A DNA stretch of 36,638 nucleotides from a bacterium (lineage in GTDB: Bacteria; Actinomycetota; Acidimicrobiia; Spongiisociales; UBA5794). The position numbers were made by a program, and so were the translations under genes. Within the stretch, counting starts at the first letter, position 1; every line of letters begins with the position of its first letter. Where the stretch lies: the NCBI GenBank assembly GCA_024226255.1, contig JAAELU010000292.1, forward strand, positions 1 to 36,638, read 5' to 3'. Below, piece after piece: positions 8,811 through 18,714 of the stretch. A model generated the notes under the pieces. It did no database searches. It had not been told where the DNA came from and saw only the letters and a program-made list of their open reading frames with translations.

Positions 8811-9416
8811 CTACTCGCCGGCTCCTTCACTGTGCTCGACTGTGACCAGGGCTGCCCGGAGGACACGGCCGCTGAGCGTGTATCCGCGGCGCAACTCGTT
8901 AGCGACAACGAGGTCACCCTCTCCGGCAGCTGTCGGCCCTGAGACGGCTTCATGAACCGCCGGATCAAAGACAACACCAACGGACTCGATAGCCTCGAGT
9001 CCCTCGGCCCTCAGCAATTCCAGCAGCTGGGTACGGGTGCTCTTCATTCCATCGAGGATCCTGTCCTCGGATTCTGTCTGTGGGTCGTATGCCAGGGCGG
9101 CGTCAAAACTGTCGAGGGTCGGCAGCATCTCCATAATGAGTCGTTGGGCGGCTCGCTGCACGAGATCGATTCGATCGCGGTCGGCCCGCTTCCGGTAGTT
9201 GTCGAACTCCGCGGCGATCCGCTGCATTGTTTCGAGGTACTCGCCCGACTCCTGGCGTGCAACGAGAACTGCTCCCAGGAGCACTTGCTGCGCCTCAGCC
9301 TCATCGGCCGGTAGGTCCAGTCCGAGGTCGGCCGGACCAATCGCTATCGGGGCGGGCGCCTCCTCGATGACAACGTCGTCTGCCGCAGCCCGCTCTCCGC
9401 TAGGAGTCTCCGTCAC
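8811..9416 (-). CDS. grpE: Nucleotide exchange factor GrpE
   Basis: GrpE releases ADP from DnaK. The 201-residue protein has an acidic disordered N-terminus, a long helix ([19 protein letters not shown], typical of GrpE) and a C-terminal beta domain ([33 protein letters not shown]). It starts with GTG overlapping the dnaK stop by four bases, consistent with translational coupling. Confidence 0.96.
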   Translation of the reverse strand: MTETPSGERAAADDVVIEEAPAPIAIGPADLGLDLPADEAEAQQVLLGAVLVARQESGEYLETMQRIAAEFDNYRKRADRDRIDLVQRAAQRLIMEMLPTLDSFDAALAYDPQTESEDRILDGMKSTRTQLLELLRAEGLEAIESVGVVFDPAVHEAVSGPTAAGEGDLVVANELRRGYTLSGRVLRAALVTVEHSEGAGE

Positions 9417-11260
9417 GAATCGCTCCCATCGGCGTCGTCATCCTCGACGATCTCGGCCTCGACGACATCGTCGTCGTCGCCGCCGCTGTCATCATCGCCA
9501 GGGGCTCCTTCGGCCTGCTCGGCTTGGCTGGCCTCGTAGATCCGCTGGCCCAATATCTGACTCGCCGTCATGAGTTCGGTCGTCGCTGTTGTCAGCGAAT
9601 CGGTTGCGGCGTCCTCGGCCACGAGCTTGCGTAGATCGGCGACTTTGGTTTCGAGGTCGGCCTTCTCCTCGTCGCTCAGCTTGTCGCCGTGCTCAGAGAG
9701 CTGTTGATCGATTGTGTATGCGGCGTGATCGGCCTGGTTGCGAGCGTCCACGTGAGCCCGCCGCTCGGCGTCCTCATTGGCGTGGGCCTCGGCGTCGTCG
9801 ACCATCGTTTGGATCTCGTCCTTGTCGAGAGCAGTCCCACCGGTGATAGTCACCTGTTGGGTGGCTCCGGTGCCAAGGTCCTTCGCCGATACGGAGACGA
9901 TGCCGTTGGCGTCGATGTCGAAGGTCACCTCGACCTGGGGCACGCCACGCCGGGCCGGGGCGATCCCCTGCAACTTGAAGCGTCCCAGCGACTTGTTGTC
10001 AGAAGCCATGGCGCGTTCGCCCTGGAGCACGTGAATCTCGACTTCTGGCTGGTTGTCAGCTGCGGTGGTGAAGATCTCACTGCGCCGGGTGGGAATAGTG
10101 GTGTTGCGCTCGATCATCTTGGTCATGACCGAACCTTCGGTCTCGACACCCAAGGTCAGCGGGGTGACGTCGAGTAACAGGATCCCCGACACATCACCAG
10201 TGAGAACTCCCGCCTGGATGGCAGCTCCGAGAGCTACCACCTCGTCGGGGTTGACGCCCTGGTGAGGGTCTTTTCCGGCCAATTCCTTGACCAGGTCCAG
10301 CACAGCCGGCATCCGAGTTGAACCGCCAACCAGGATTATCTGCTCGATGTCGCCAACAGACAGGCCGGCGTCCTTGACGGCCTGCTGAAATGGCTTGCGC
10401 GTACGCTCCACAAGGTCCTTTGTCATCCGCTGAAACTCGAGGCGACTCAACGTCTTCAACAGGTGGATGGGACCCTCGTTGGTTGCTGTGATGAAGGGGA
10501 GGTTGATCTCGGTCTCGTTGACCGACGACAGCTCGATCTTGGCCTTCTCGGCAGCCTCCTTGAGGCGGGTCAGCGCCATGGGGTCGCCGCTCAGGTCGAC
10601 GCCGGATTCGTTCTTGAACTCAGTCACGAGCCATTCAATGATTCGCTCGTCCCAATCGTCACCGCCAAGCTGGGTATCTCCAGAAGTCGCCTTGACTTCG
10701 AAGACACCCTCGCCGATTTCGAGCACAGAGACGTCGAACGTTCCGCCTCCGAGGTCGAAGACGAGGATGGTTTGATCGCCGCCCTTGTCGAGGCCGTACG
10801 CCAGGGAAGCCGCGGTGGGCTCGTTGACGATGCGCAGCACCTCGAGCCCCGCAATCTGGCCGGCTTCCTTGGTGGCTTGACGCTGGGCATCGCCGAAGTA
10901 GGCCGGTACTGTGATGACAGCCTGATCGACGGTCTCTCCGAGATAGGCCTCGGCATCACGCTTGAGTTTCATCAGGATTCGGGCCGAGATTTCTTGAGAC
11001 GTGTACTTCTTGCCGTCGACCTCGCTGCCCCAGTCGGTGCCCATATGGCGCTTGACGGAACGGATAGTGCGTTCCGGGTTGGTGATCGCCTGGCGCTTTG
11101 CCTGGTCACCCACGAGGACCTCGCCACTCTTGGCGAATGCGACAACCGAAGGGGTAGTGCGTTGCCCTTCAGCGTTGGCAATGACGCGAGGGTCGTTGCC
11201 CTCCAATGTGGCGACAACCGAGTTGGTTGTGCCCAGATCGATACCTACGGCGCGTCCCAT
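9413..11260 (-). CDS. dnaK: Hsp70 chaperone DnaK
   Basis: A 615-residue Hsp70. The ATPase domain has [12 protein letters not shown] at the N-terminus, [17 protein letters not shown] and [12 protein letters not shown]; the substrate-binding domain begins around residue 365 ([17 protein letters not shown]). The C-terminus is a very acidic tail (repeated D/E/G). The ATG is preceded by an AAAGGAG Shine-Dalgarno. It heads the operon dnaK-grpE-dnaJ-hspR on the minus strand, which implies heat-shock autoregulation by HspR. Confidence 0.98.
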   Translation of the reverse strand: MGRAVGIDLGTTNSVVATLEGNDPRVIANAEGQRTTPSVVAFAKSGEVLVGDQAKRQAITNPERTIRSVKRHMGTDWGSEVDGKKYTSQEISARILMKLKRDAEAYLGETVDQAVITVPAYFGDAQRQATKEAGQIAGLEVLRIVNEPTAASLAYGLDKGGDQTILVFDLGGGTFDVSVLEIGEGVFEVKATSGDTQLGGDDWDERIIEWLVTEFKNESGVDLSGDPMALTRLKEAAEKAKIELSSVNETEINLPFITATNEGPIHLLKTLSRLEFQRMTKDLVERTRKPFQQAVKDAGLSVGDIEQIILVGGSTRMPAVLDLVKELAGKDPHQGVNPDEVVALGAAIQAGVLTGDVSGILLLDVTPLTLGVETEGSVMTKMIERNTTIPTRRSEIFTTAADNQPEVEIHVLQGERAMASDNKSLGRFKLQGIAPARRGVPQVEVTFDIDANGIVSVSAKDLGTGATQQVTITGGTALDKDEIQTMVDDAEAHANEDAERRAHVDARNQADHAAYTIDQQLSEHGDKLSDEEKADLETKVADLRKLVAEDAATDSLTTATTELMTASQILGQRIYEASQAEQAEGAPGDDDSGGDDDDVVEAEIVEDDDADGSDS

Positions 11261-11344
11261 GAGGCTCCTTTGTCTAATCCGAGAGTGTTGGTTCGTTTCA
11301 GCCCCGCCGCGGCAGCGCCGAGGAAACGTTCTAAGTGTTTACAG

Positions 11345-11373
11345 AGTTTATAACCTGAGTGCCCCATTGTCAT
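11345..11373 (-). promoter_or_regulatory. Candidate dnaK operon promoter
   Basis: On the minus strand ATGACA (11373-11368), 17 nt and TAAACT (11350-11345) form a sigma70-like pair about 85 nt upstream of the dnaK ATG. An ACTCAGG sequence resembling half a HAIR element lies in the spacer. No complete HAIR palindrome was found in 11261-11477, and no other gene was seen there. Confidence 0.35.
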
Positions 11374-11477
11374 ATTCCGGCTTTGTTGTATCCCGGGGAA
11401 CTTTTTGGCCGGTGTCGGGGTCATATCGCAGGCAACACAAACGCACGTTTATTACAGAGGCACCCAAGGAGCCCCCG

Positions 11478-11681
11478 TTGAGCAGCATCTATCAAGATCA
11501 CACGGCCCTAGATCGGGTGCATCTCAGCGCCCGCTTCGGGGTCAACAGTGCCGTCTCCGGTCTCAGCCGGCCAACTTATTTGCCGCCGAAGATCGTGGAT
11601 GTGACCATGGCGCAGCGGGCTGCAATCTGTCGTGACGCCAATTGTGCGACTTCCAAGACTCTGTCCGATTCGCCGTCCTAG
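11478..11681 (+). CDS. Possible small ORF, 67 aa, unrecognised
   Basis: A TTG codon preceded by AAGGAG at a suitable distance opens a 67-codon frame (MSSIYQDHTALDRVH...), with a moderate GC bias at third positions. Two cysteines (ICRDANC) occur near the end. It lies in the 500-nt gap between divergent dnaK and the ArfA-like gene. No family is recognised; it may be non-coding. Confidence 0.25.
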   Translation: MSSIYQDHTALDRVHLSARFGVNSAVSGLSRPTYLPPKIVDVTMAQRAAICRDANCATSKTLSDSPS

Positions 11682-11763
11682 CGGATTTTCCGGTTGCCTA
11701 TCAGCTTGCGGTCTCGCTCCGATTGCCGGAAGTACACGGCACGGCTCCGGACATAGTTAACTG

Positions 11764-13239
11764 TTGGCCGATGACGACGGCCATGAGCCGATTGCCGAGG
11801 AGGGGACTCCCGATTTGAACGATGAATCACGTCACAGGCGCCCTCTGCCGCGCTCGGTGTGGATTCTGGGATTTCTCTGGTTGGCTGCGACTGCCGGCGC
11901 AGTCCTATGGGGAATCTCCCACGAAGAGGACGACCTTACGGACCGGGCGGCGCAAGCCCTCGACGGGCAATCGGTCAGTGTTGACTTCGTTGGTCGCGAT
12001 GCCCACATATCCGGTCTGGTGTCAACAGCAGCCGACCTCGACCGAGCCGTCGCCACTGCGCGGCAGGTGTGGGGGGTGCGCCGCGTCGAAAGTGACGGCG
12101 TCAGCATTGCTGCCGGTGACGCATCGCAGGTGCCAACCGAAATGTCCCCACCTTTCGTGGCGATCTCGATAGAGGAAGGCAACGTCGTCATGTCGGGCAC
12201 GGTGCCGGATCCCGCTACAGCGGACGCCATCATCCGAGCGGCGCGAGCGCGCTGGGGCGGCGACAATGTTGCTGACCAGTTGATAGTCGGATCCAATACC
12301 AGCGGTGCAGCTTGGCTGGCCGGAATCACCCGGGCCATAGACGGACTGGATGCTCTCGAATCCGCCCAGATCGAGGTCGACGCCGGCGGCGTCTCGATCC
12401 GAGGTGATGTGGCCTCCGAGGACATCCGGCGCGGTATCGAGGAGTCGCTCACCAGCGCCTTTGGAGCGGACATCGCCATTGACAATCAGCTGCTGGTCGC
12501 CGATCTGGCCGATCCCAGCTTCGAGGCTGAACTGATCGATGGTGGCATCGTCCTGCGCGGCCTGCTCCCCGACCGGGAAACCGTCGATGCCATCGTCGCC
12601 GGAGCGGTTGGGGTCTATGGATCCTCACAGGTCACCGACCAGATGATTGTCGGCCCCGCCACAGCTTCCCCTGGCTACTTGACAACGCTCCCCAGCGTCT
12701 TCGGGGCGATCGATGGCCTCAATCCGTGGCGCTTGAGTCTGGTAGCCGGAAAAGCGACGATTACCGGTCTCGCAGTCAGCGATAGCGCCATTGCCGGCAC
12801 GGTCGATCGGTTGACATCTGCGCTGGGCACAGGCGGCCTGTCGCTCGAGAGCGAGCTCGAAGTCGACCCGAGCGCGGTGGCCGCGGTCCTCACCGAACTC
12901 CTCCAGGGAACCGCCACGTTTGAGGTCGCCAGTGCCCGGTTGTCTGCAGAAGCGATGGTGCTGCTCGATTCGGCGATCGAAATACTTCAGGACAACCCGA
13001 CGACGGTGTTGACGGTCGAAGGTCACACCGATGACGTGGGCACAGAGGAGGACAATCGTCTATTGAGCGAGGCCCGGGCGCAGGCGGTGGTCGACTACCT
13101 CGTGGCAGGGGGAGTTGCTGAGGAACGACTCGCTGCCGTTGGATTCGGCGAGTCGCAGCCGATTGCGGACAACGGAACCGCCGACGGTAGGTCCGAGAAC
13201 AGACGGATTCAGTTTGTGGTCGAACAAGGAGACAGTTGA
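11764..13239 (+). CDS. ArfA-like BON/OmpA-domain envelope protein
   Basis: A 491-residue protein with one N-terminal membrane helix (about 31-50, SVWILGFLWLAATAGAVLWG). Several BON-like repeats follow (about 60-375; motifs such as NVVMSGTVPDPATADAI and GIVLRGLLPDRETVDAI), then a C-terminal OmpA-like peptidoglycan-binding domain (about 385-490; GHTDDVGTEEDN, GFGESQPI, ENRRIQF). This is the architecture of mycobacterial ArfA (OmpATb, Rv0899), which has fewer BON repeats. The TTG at 11764 has no clear Shine-Dalgarno; a TTG at 11815 follows GAGGAGGGG at 9 nt and may be the true start, giving 474 aa. Its stop overlaps the next ATG, so the two form an operon. It probably links the membrane to the cell wall. 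Confidence 0.85.
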   Translation: MADDDGHEPIAEEGTPDLNDESRHRRPLPRSVWILGFLWLAATAGAVLWGISHEEDDLTDRAAQALDGQSVSVDFVGRDAHISGLVSTAADLDRAVATARQVWGVRRVESDGVSIAAGDASQVPTEMSPPFVAISIEEGNVVMSGTVPDPATADAIIRAARARWGGDNVADQLIVGSNTSGAAWLAGITRAIDGLDALESAQIEVDAGGVSIRGDVASEDIRRGIEESLTSAFGADIAIDNQLLVADLADPSFEAELIDGGIVLRGLLPDRETVDAIVAGAVGVYGSSQVTDQMIVGPATASPGYLTTLPSVFGAIDGLNPWRLSLVAGKATITGLAVSDSAIAGTVDRLTSALGTGGLSLESELEVDPSAVAAVLTELLQGTATFEVASARLSAEAMVLLDSAIEILQDNPTTVLTVEGHTDDVGTEEDNRLLSEARAQAVVDYLVAGGVAEERLAAVGFGESQPIADNGTADGRSENRRIQFVVEQGDS

Positions 13240-14099
13240 TGCGAGGCACCGAATACGCCATTGCAGAGATCATCTGGTGGATGCTCGCCGCCGCGGTGAT
13301 CGGCGCCGTTATCGGCTGGATGCTGCGGTACTGGTACGGGGGAGGACGATCCCGCAAGGAGGCCGAGGCGAAGATCGAGGCCCAGAAGGGCCGCTACTCG
13401 GAAATCTCCGAAGAGTTGGGCAAGTGGAAAGTCAAGGGTGAGAAGCTCGTCAACAACCTCGATGAGAAGACCAGCGAGTTGGCGACGATGGCCGAGAGCC
13501 GCGGTGAACTCGAGACTTCCCTGGCAACGGCAACCAACGAGTTGGCGGCGTTGCAGGCCACCCATGCTGCATGTGGAGTAACGGCCGAGGGCCACGCCGG
13601 TGAAATCGCCGCGTTGGAGTCGAGGATCGCCGAGCTGTCCGCCTCCAATCGCGAGTTGCAGGATCAAGTAGCGGCTTCCGTCGCGGCCCACGCTGTGGGG
13701 AGCGATCTCGAATCCTTGGCTGCTGCCGAAGAGGAGGACGCCGACGCATCCGGGCAAATGGCAATGGAGACCGAAACCGCCGTCATGGCAGTTGCCACAC
13801 CACCACTTACCCGCTTCGGGACTGCGGGGGCCGACCACACGGACGATCTGAAGGTCATCAACGGAATCGGGCCCAAGCTCGAGGGTGTCCTCAACGGCTA
13901 TGGCATTGAGTCGTGGGAACAGTTGGCGGAGCTGAGCGAGGACGAGATCACAGCCGTTGACGAAGCTCTCGAAGAGTTCCCGGGGCGTATCCAGCGCGAC
14001 GAATGGGTGCAGCAGGCGACCGACCTCATCAGGCGTTTCCCTGAAAAGGTGGATCGACCCGACAGGAAGGCATTCCTCAACGAGTCTCCGTCCCAATAG
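13239..14099 (+). CDS. Membrane-anchored coiled-coil protein with C-terminal helix-hairpin-helix domain
   Basis: A 286-residue protein. It has an N-terminal membrane helix (about 10-31, IIWWMLAAAVIGAVIGWMLRY), a long charged coiled coil (about 40-160) and a C-terminal domain (about 200-280) beginning DDLKVINGIGPKLEGVLNGY. That motif is the tandem HhH-type fold seen at the ends of some NuoE, L21-like and envelope proteins. I chose the ATG at 13239 rather than the TTG one codon earlier because AAGGAG is better spaced to it. It overlaps the stop of the ArfA-like gene (TGATG), so the two are probably co-translated and may act together at the envelope, possibly with ArfB/ArfC-like roles. Exact function is unknown. 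Confidence 0.75.
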   Translation: MRGTEYAIAEIIWWMLAAAVIGAVIGWMLRYWYGGGRSRKEAEAKIEAQKGRYSEISEELGKWKVKGEKLVNNLDEKTSELATMAESRGELETSLATATNELAALQATHAACGVTAEGHAGEIAALESRIAELSASNRELQDQVAASVAAHAVGSDLESLAAAEEEDADASGQMAMETETAVMAVATPPLTRFGTAGADHTDDLKVINGIGPKLEGVLNGYGIESWEQLAELSEDEITAVDEALEEFPGRIQRDEWVQQATDLIRRFPEKVDRPDRKAFLNESPSQ

Positions 14100-14235
14100 A
14101 GCTCGTCAGCCCTCGGAATAAGCCGGCAGCAGCTCCACGAACCGAGCGTCCCCGTCGCCGACGGCTGGCCGGTGACGACGTCCGTCAACTGATCAAGGTG
14201 AGCGTGCCATCGGGCTCCGCTTCTATCGTGGGAGC

Positions 14236-14667
14236 GTGAATCTCTTGCCGACTCTTGACGATCCGCGATTGTTACCGCTACTACTACCGATCTACGTTGC
14301 CCGGTCCGACGGCGAGTTGAGTGACGCCGATTCGGAGCACCTACACGATCGGCCGTGGCACCTCGAGTTGCTCGAGTGGAGGGCGGCCCACCAGGTTGCG
14401 GCGCCGGCGGCACGGATCAAGAAGCGTGCAAACGAGAATCCAGCGCAACGTGGAGTTCTCAATCTGATGTGCGACCTTCACGTTCTCACCAGGATCGAGC
14501 ACGACCGCGGCCAGCTCCTCGAACACGGGCAAAATGCGGCTGCGACCTCGAAAGCCGTCCGTAGGCCGGCGATCGAGCTGTCGGCCGAATCCCGAGCCCA
14601 TGCCCGAGACCTCGTTGACACCTTCTTGATTCCCGACGCCGCGCTGGCTGCTCCGATTGCACGATGA
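14236..14667 (+). CDS. Hypothetical protein upstream of clpS
   Basis: A 143-residue, mainly helical protein starting with GTG ([28 protein letters not shown], quoted in part). The segment [15 protein letters not shown] looks like the start of a TerB-like or EF-hand-like helical fold, but I cannot confirm a family. Its stop overlaps the clpS ATG by four bases (ATGA), which supports coding and an operon with clpS. The preceding 136 nt (14100-14235) contains no convincing gene. Confidence 0.55.
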   Translation: MNLLPTLDDPRLLPLLLPIYVARSDGELSDADSEHLHDRPWHLELLEWRAAHQVAAPAARIKKRANENPAQRGVLNLMCDLHVLTRIEHDRGQLLEHGQNAAATSKAVRRPAIELSAESRAHARDLVDTFLIPDAALAAPIAR

Positions 14668-14960
14668 CGGCGGCAACTCTGGCTCCTGAACGGATTATCA
14701 CCGAGGATGAGTCGGAACTCCTGGACGTGGCGCGTCCGTGGAACGTCGTGGTCTGGGACGACCCAATCAATCTCATGTCATACGTCACCTTCGTCTTCAG
14801 GAAAGTGTTCGGCTACAGCAAGGCGAAGGCAACACGCCTGATGCTTCAGGTCCACAACGAGGGGCGGTGCATCGTTTCAAGTGGCCCCTTGGAGCGGGCA
14901 GAAATGGAAGTGGCTGCGATGCACCACCATGGGCTTTGGGCAACCTTGGAGCAGCCATGA
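14664..14960 (+). CDS. clpS: ATP-dependent Clp protease adaptor ClpS
   Basis: ClpS delivers N-degron substrates to the Clp unfoldase. The 98-residue protein has a flexible N-terminus followed by the core: [20 protein letters not shown], where the Asn-Asp/Asp-Pro region contacts the substrate amino terminus, then [20 protein letters not shown] and an end [18 protein letters not shown]. Both ends overlap neighbours by four bases, so it is the middle gene of a tight three-gene operon. Confidence 0.95.
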   Translation: MTAATLAPERIITEDESELLDVARPWNVVVWDDPINLMSYVTFVFRKVFGYSKAKATRLMLQVHNEGRCIVSSGPLERAEMEVAAMHHHGLWATLEQP

Positions 14961-15427
14961 GGAAGTTCGTGTGGCACGATGGTGTCATCACGGCTCGCCT
15001 CGACGAGTTCGATCTCGCGCTCTTGTCGGCCGTTCCGCCGCTGATTACCGGAGTTGGCGACGTTGGCGTCGACCCGGCGGCGAGCCGCCTGGAACCGGCG
15101 GTGCACAGAGAGGACGCGGAGCGTTCCGCCGAGTTCCTTCGTCTTTCCTCGAGCCTGATCGACGAGGGTCGGGCGGCGGATCTGGCGGTCTTCGAAGAGA
15201 GCCTGCAAAGAGCTGCCGATGACGACTCGCTAACTGCGGCGGAAGCGGAGTCGTGGATTCGTGTTCTCTCGTCGGCCCGGCTCATTCTCGGGGCCCGGCT
15301 CGGAATCGCCGACAACGACTGGGAGGACGGAGAAGCCGTTGATAGACATGACCCGCGGGCGCTCGCTCTGTATGTGCTAGGAATGCTGCAAGAGGATCTC
15401 GTGAGTGCCTTGTCCACCATCTTCTAG
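14957..15427 (+). CDS. DUF2017 family protein
   Basis: A 156-residue helical protein ([19 protein letters not shown]) of the actinobacterial DUF2017 family, which nearly always follows clpS. Conserved features include LDEFDLALL near the start and the [18 protein letters not shown] helix. Function is unknown; gene order suggests a link with Clp proteolysis. The ATG overlaps the clpS stop (ATGA). Confidence 0.85.
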   Translation: MRKFVWHDGVITARLDEFDLALLSAVPPLITGVGDVGVDPAASRLEPAVHREDAERSAEFLRLSSSLIDEGRAADLAVFEESLQRAADDDSLTAAEAESWIRVLSSARLILGARLGIADNDWEDGEAVDRHDPRALALYVLGMLQEDLVSALSTIF

Positions 15428-15564
15428 GGAAACCTGGTCGCGTCGGCGAACCTGATTGCCATTTGAGCCGTGTTTGATCCAGGGTCCAACGGCCCTGCAA
15501 TGTCGTGACTCCCGGCGCGAGAGTATTGGCGTACGTTGTCAGCCAAGACATAGGAGGAGGCCGT

Positions 15565-15978
15565 ATGCAGATCAGATCCTTGGTAGGCGGCACGGCTCAG
15601 CTGTGCGGTATGACCACGAGTCTCACGGATGCCGCCCGCTCGATGATCGAAGAAGCGACCGGTTCACTCGGGGTCATCGAGGGTGGCCACCTGGCGGGCA
15701 TCGTGACCGAACGTGACGTGTTGCGAGCAGCCTCCAGGGGAGCCGACCTCGGCACCGAGGCAGTTGCGGACTGGATGACGCCTGATCCCGACACGGTGGG
15801 ACCGGACATCGCCGTCGACGAAGTAGCCCAGTGGATGTTGGCCGCCGGCTACCGGCACCTGCCGGTCATGCAGGAGGGCGAGCTTCTGGGTATCGCATCG
15901 ATCAAGGACGTTCTCTGGGCGCTCCACAGCGAAGCCAACGACCCCAAGGTCGTCGAGCATCTGCCGACCAATTCATAG
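15565..15978 (+). CDS. Two-CBS-domain protein
   Basis: A 137-residue protein made of a tandem CBS pair (Bateman module). CBS1 is about 15-60 (GVIEGGHLAGIVTERDVLRA); CBS2 is about 75-125 (YRHLPVMQEGELLGIASIKDVL). Such modules bind adenine nucleotides or S-adenosylmethionine and act as sensors; no effector domain is attached. The ORF track starts at 15505, but AGGAGGAGG four bases before the ATG at 15565 fixes the start. It converges with the soeA-like gene. Confidence 0.9.
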   Translation: MQIRSLVGGTAQLCGMTTSLTDAARSMIEEATGSLGVIEGGHLAGIVTERDVLRAASRGADLGTEAVADWMTPDPDTVGPDIAVDEVAQWMLAAGYRHLPVMQEGELLGIASIKDVLWALHSEANDPKVVEHLPTNS

Positions 15979-15987
15979 CGGCGACTC

Positions 15988-18714
15988 TCAAACGTTGTAA
16001 GCATCCGGAGTCGGCTTGACCGGACGGTGCAGCCACAGGGGGCGACGCAGGTTTCCTGGTCCGGGTCCTGGTCGCGCCTTGTCCATCCACTCCCGATAGA
16101 TCTCCATGGACTTGTTGGTATCGACCGAGATATCGCCGTAGCGGTCGCCGGGCTCGGCCGCCGTCAGCCGTACTCGCTGGTGCCAACAATGCATGCCCGA
16201 CACCGGGTCGGGGTGTACCGGGAAAGTGAGGTTCTGATTCACGCCGGCGTCCTGCCACCAGATGCGCTCACTGTCGGGATCTGACGACTCGAAGGGCCTG
16301 ATGCCCTCCTTCTGGCGCAGCATCCAGCCGCTGTCTGTCTTCTGAAGATCGACCAGGGCGGAACTCCACCGCTCGTTGCCGATGGCGTCGTTGAGGCGCC
16401 ACCGTCCGAGATGGTGCGATGCGGCGACAACACCCGGCCGAATCCCCTCGGTGCGCCAAGCTCGCATGACGAAGTACCCAATGTCGGTTGTGATGCGAAC
16501 CATCTGGCCGGTCTCGAAGTCGAACGCGTCGGCATCTCGAGGGTTGACCCACAGCGGATGACCATGGGAGATCTCATAGAGGTACTTGGCGTTGCCCGAT
16601 CGGGTATGGATCAGCGTGGGCAGCCGGAAGGTCGGCAGCAGGATACGCTGGTTGCCTTTCAGGTCGAGGTCCCGCCAGTAGACGTGGGTCTTCATGTATT
16701 CCGGGATGGCGACGTCGTCCCAGCCCCAGTCGTTGAGCGTTGAGGAGTACCACTCGAGCTTCTTCGAAGGGGTCGGCCAGCCGATCCTCTCCGTTCCGTC
16801 GACGACCACGCCGGCACCCGGCTCCGACGGCCGTTCGTGGACCTGGTAGATCTCGCGCTCGACTTCAACGGCGCCGTACTTGCGCATGAACTCGAGGGGG
16901 GTGAGTCCCTGGGCCGCCGCCTTGTCGGGCAGTCCGGGCACCGAGTTCTCGAACATCCAGCCGTAGTACTCATCTACGGAAACTGGTCGACTGGGATCGT
17001 CCGGGGATTCGAACCATTTCCTGATGCCGAGTGAACCGTCGGGATCGACGCGCCACGACAGGTCGATCCAGAACTCGGTTTCTTCCCACACCTCGCCGGG
17101 GTTGGCTTCGTGGGTGCGGTCATATGTCTTGCCGTCCCGTTCTCCGGCGACACGCAGTACGGGCTGGCGGAAGCCGAGCCAACTGCCGGCGTGGGTCGCG
17201 TAGGAGTGGGTGTCGTGACGCTCCGATGACACGCCCATCGGGAGGATGTAGTCGGCGAACCAGGCACTCTCCGACCAGGTTGGGGTCAGTGCTACGTGCA
17301 GACCGATCTTCGTCTCGTCGGTGAGCACATCGAGCCAGGTGAACCCGTCGGGATTGGTCCACATGGGGTTGTAGACCCGGGTGAAGTAGACGTCGAGTTT
17401 GCCGCGGCCCTCTTTGAGGAAGTGGGGGAGCAGGATCGACATCTCGTGATGGGCGATCGGGTATTCGGGGGGCCACAACATTTCGTTCCAGCGGCTGTGC
17501 GGCGGCGGCATATTCCAGTGTTTCGGCTTGAACTTGTCCCAGGTGTTGGGCGACACGCCGCCGGGCGTGCCCACCGATCCGGTGAGGACCTGCAGGAACC
17601 ACAGCCCTCGGGCGACCTGCCAGCCGCCCTCGTTGCCCGATCCGGCCGACCGCCAGTTGTGCGAGGCGAAGCGGTTGCCGGCTTCGGCGATGCCGCGGGC
17701 CACCTTCTCGAGCCGGTCGAGCGGGACTCCGCACTCGTCGGCGGCGAATTCGAGTGTGTACTTGGCATAGGTCTCTTTGAGGTGCTCGATGAACCGGTCG
17801 ACGGTGCGCTCTGTCTCGGGGGTCCGCGCCTCGAGGGCCTCCTCCCAATTCACCCATTTGCGGATGAATTCGCGGTCGACGGCGTCGTTCTGGAGGAGGT
17901 AGTTGGCGAAGGCGAGGAGCATGGCCGGCTCGGTGCCGGGCCACGGTGACAGCCAGACGTCGGACATCGACGCCGTGTTCGACAGCCGGGTGTCGATGGT
18001 GGCCAGCTGGGCGCCCTTCTGTTTGGCTTCCATGATGCGCTGGGCGTGAGGGTTGAAGTAGTGGCCGGTTTCGAGGTGGGCCGAGATCAGCAGGATGAAC
18101 TTGGAGTTGGCGAAGTCGGCTGATGGCCGGTCGTGACCCATCCATGTGGCGTAACCGACCCGAGCCGAGCTGGAGCAGATGTTGGTGTGGCTGTTGTGCC
18201 CGTCGACGCCCCACGCTTTGAGGGTGCGGTCCATGAACCCGTCTTCTCCCGGCCGACCGACGTGATACATGATCTCGTCGTGGCGGTCTTCCTTGATGGC
18301 CTTGCGCATCCGCCGGGCGATCTCTTCGAGGGCGGTCTCCCAAGTGACCCGCTCCCATTGCCCTGAGCCGCGCTCGCCGACCCGCCGCATCGGATAGAGG
18401 ATCCGTTCCGGGTCGTACATCTGGTTGAGGGTGGCCGGACCCTTGGCACAGTTACGGCCCCGGGAGCCTGGATGGGCCGGGTTACCTTCGAAGCGGCGCA
18501 CTTCGCCGGTGTCTTTGTCGACATAGGCCAGCAGCCCGCACGCTGACTCGCAGTTGAAGCACGTCGTGGGTACGAGGCGGTAGGAGTTCTTCTGCTTGGT
18601 CGGCCAAGCTTTGGCGTCGTACTCCTGCCAGTCATCCCACATCTCGGGCGGGGGGAAGTTGGTCAGCTCGCTGCCCGGCAGCAGTCGGTCAAGATCGTGT
18701 TCGGTATCGGTCAT
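15988..18714 (-). CDS. soeA: Cytoplasmic molybdopterin oxidoreductase, SoeA-like
   Basis: A 908-residue large subunit of the complex iron-sulfur molybdoenzyme (DMSO reductase) family. The N-terminal [4Fe-4S] site is C52-x2-C55-x3-C59-x29-C89 (TTCFNCESACG ... GRNCAKG). Molybdopterin-guanine dinucleotide-binding regions follow, including NICSSSARVGYATWMG, AQLATIDTRLSNTA and a C-terminal dinucleotide-binding domain. There is no twin-arginine signal, so the enzyme stays in the cytoplasm. That separates it from periplasmic PsrA/PhsA and agrees with SoeA, which oxidises sulfite to sulfate. The 1007-aa track ORF is extended into the upstream gene; the true ATG at 18714 overlaps that gene's stop (ATGA). 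The sulfite assignment rests on this and on the neighbouring sHdr operon; a polysulfide or other sulfur substrate remains possible. Confidence 0.75.
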   Translation of the reverse strand: MTDTEHDLDRLLPGSELTNFPPPEMWDDWQEYDAKAWPTKQKNSYRLVPTTCFNCESACGLLAYVDKDTGEVRRFEGNPAHPGSRGRNCAKGPATLNQMYDPERILYPMRRVGERGSGQWERVTWETALEEIARRMRKAIKEDRHDEIMYHVGRPGEDGFMDRTLKAWGVDGHNSHTNICSSSARVGYATWMGHDRPSADFANSKFILLISAHLETGHYFNPHAQRIMEAKQKGAQLATIDTRLSNTASMSDVWLSPWPGTEPAMLLAFANYLLQNDAVDREFIRKWVNWEEALEARTPETERTVDRFIEHLKETYAKYTLEFAADECGVPLDRLEKVARGIAEAGNRFASHNWRSAGSGNEGGWQVARGLWFLQVLTGSVGTPGGVSPNTWDKFKPKHWNMPPPHSRWNEMLWPPEYPIAHHEMSILLPHFLKEGRGKLDVYFTRVYNPMWTNPDGFTWLDVLTDETKIGLHVALTPTWSESAWFADYILPMGVSSERHDTHSYATHAGSWLGFRQPVLRVAGERDGKTYDRTHEANPGEVWEETEFWIDLSWRVDPDGSLGIRKWFESPDDPSRPVSVDEYYGWMFENSVPGLPDKAAAQGLTPLEFMRKYGAVEVEREIYQVHERPSEPGAGVVVDGTERIGWPTPSKKLEWYSSTLNDWGWDDVAIPEYMKTHVYWRDLDLKGNQRILLPTFRLPTLIHTRSGNAKYLYEISHGHPLWVNPRDADAFDFETGQMVRITTDIGYFVMRAWRTEGIRPGVVAASHHLGRWRLNDAIGNERWSSALVDLQKTDSGWMLRQKEGIRPFESSDPDSERIWWQDAGVNQNLTFPVHPDPVSGMHCWHQRVRLTAAEPGDRYGDISVDTNKSMEIYREWMDKARPGPGPGNLRRPLWLHRPVKPTPDAYNV

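Noticed and set aside
10463-11353. 296-aa plus-strand ORF opposite dnaK
   Set aside because: Antisense shadow of a highly conserved gene with codon bias mirrored from dnaK.
11261-11477. HAIR (HspR) operator upstream of dnaK
   Set aside because: Only single ACTCAG-type half-sites were found; no inverted pair at the right spacing.
13209-14096. 295-aa minus-strand ORF opposite the HHH coiled-coil gene
   Set aside because: Leu/Gly/His-rich antisense frame; the plus strand has a Shine-Dalgarno, a coupled start and recognisable domains.
15440-15564. CAGGG/CCCTG hairpin before the CBS gene as a terminator
   Set aside because: Short stem with no T-tract; not strong enough to call.
17120-18358. 412-aa minus-strand ORF inside the molybdenum enzyme
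   Set aside because: Arg/Pro/His-rich shadow of the soeA-like gene in another frame; no domain and fully overlapped.
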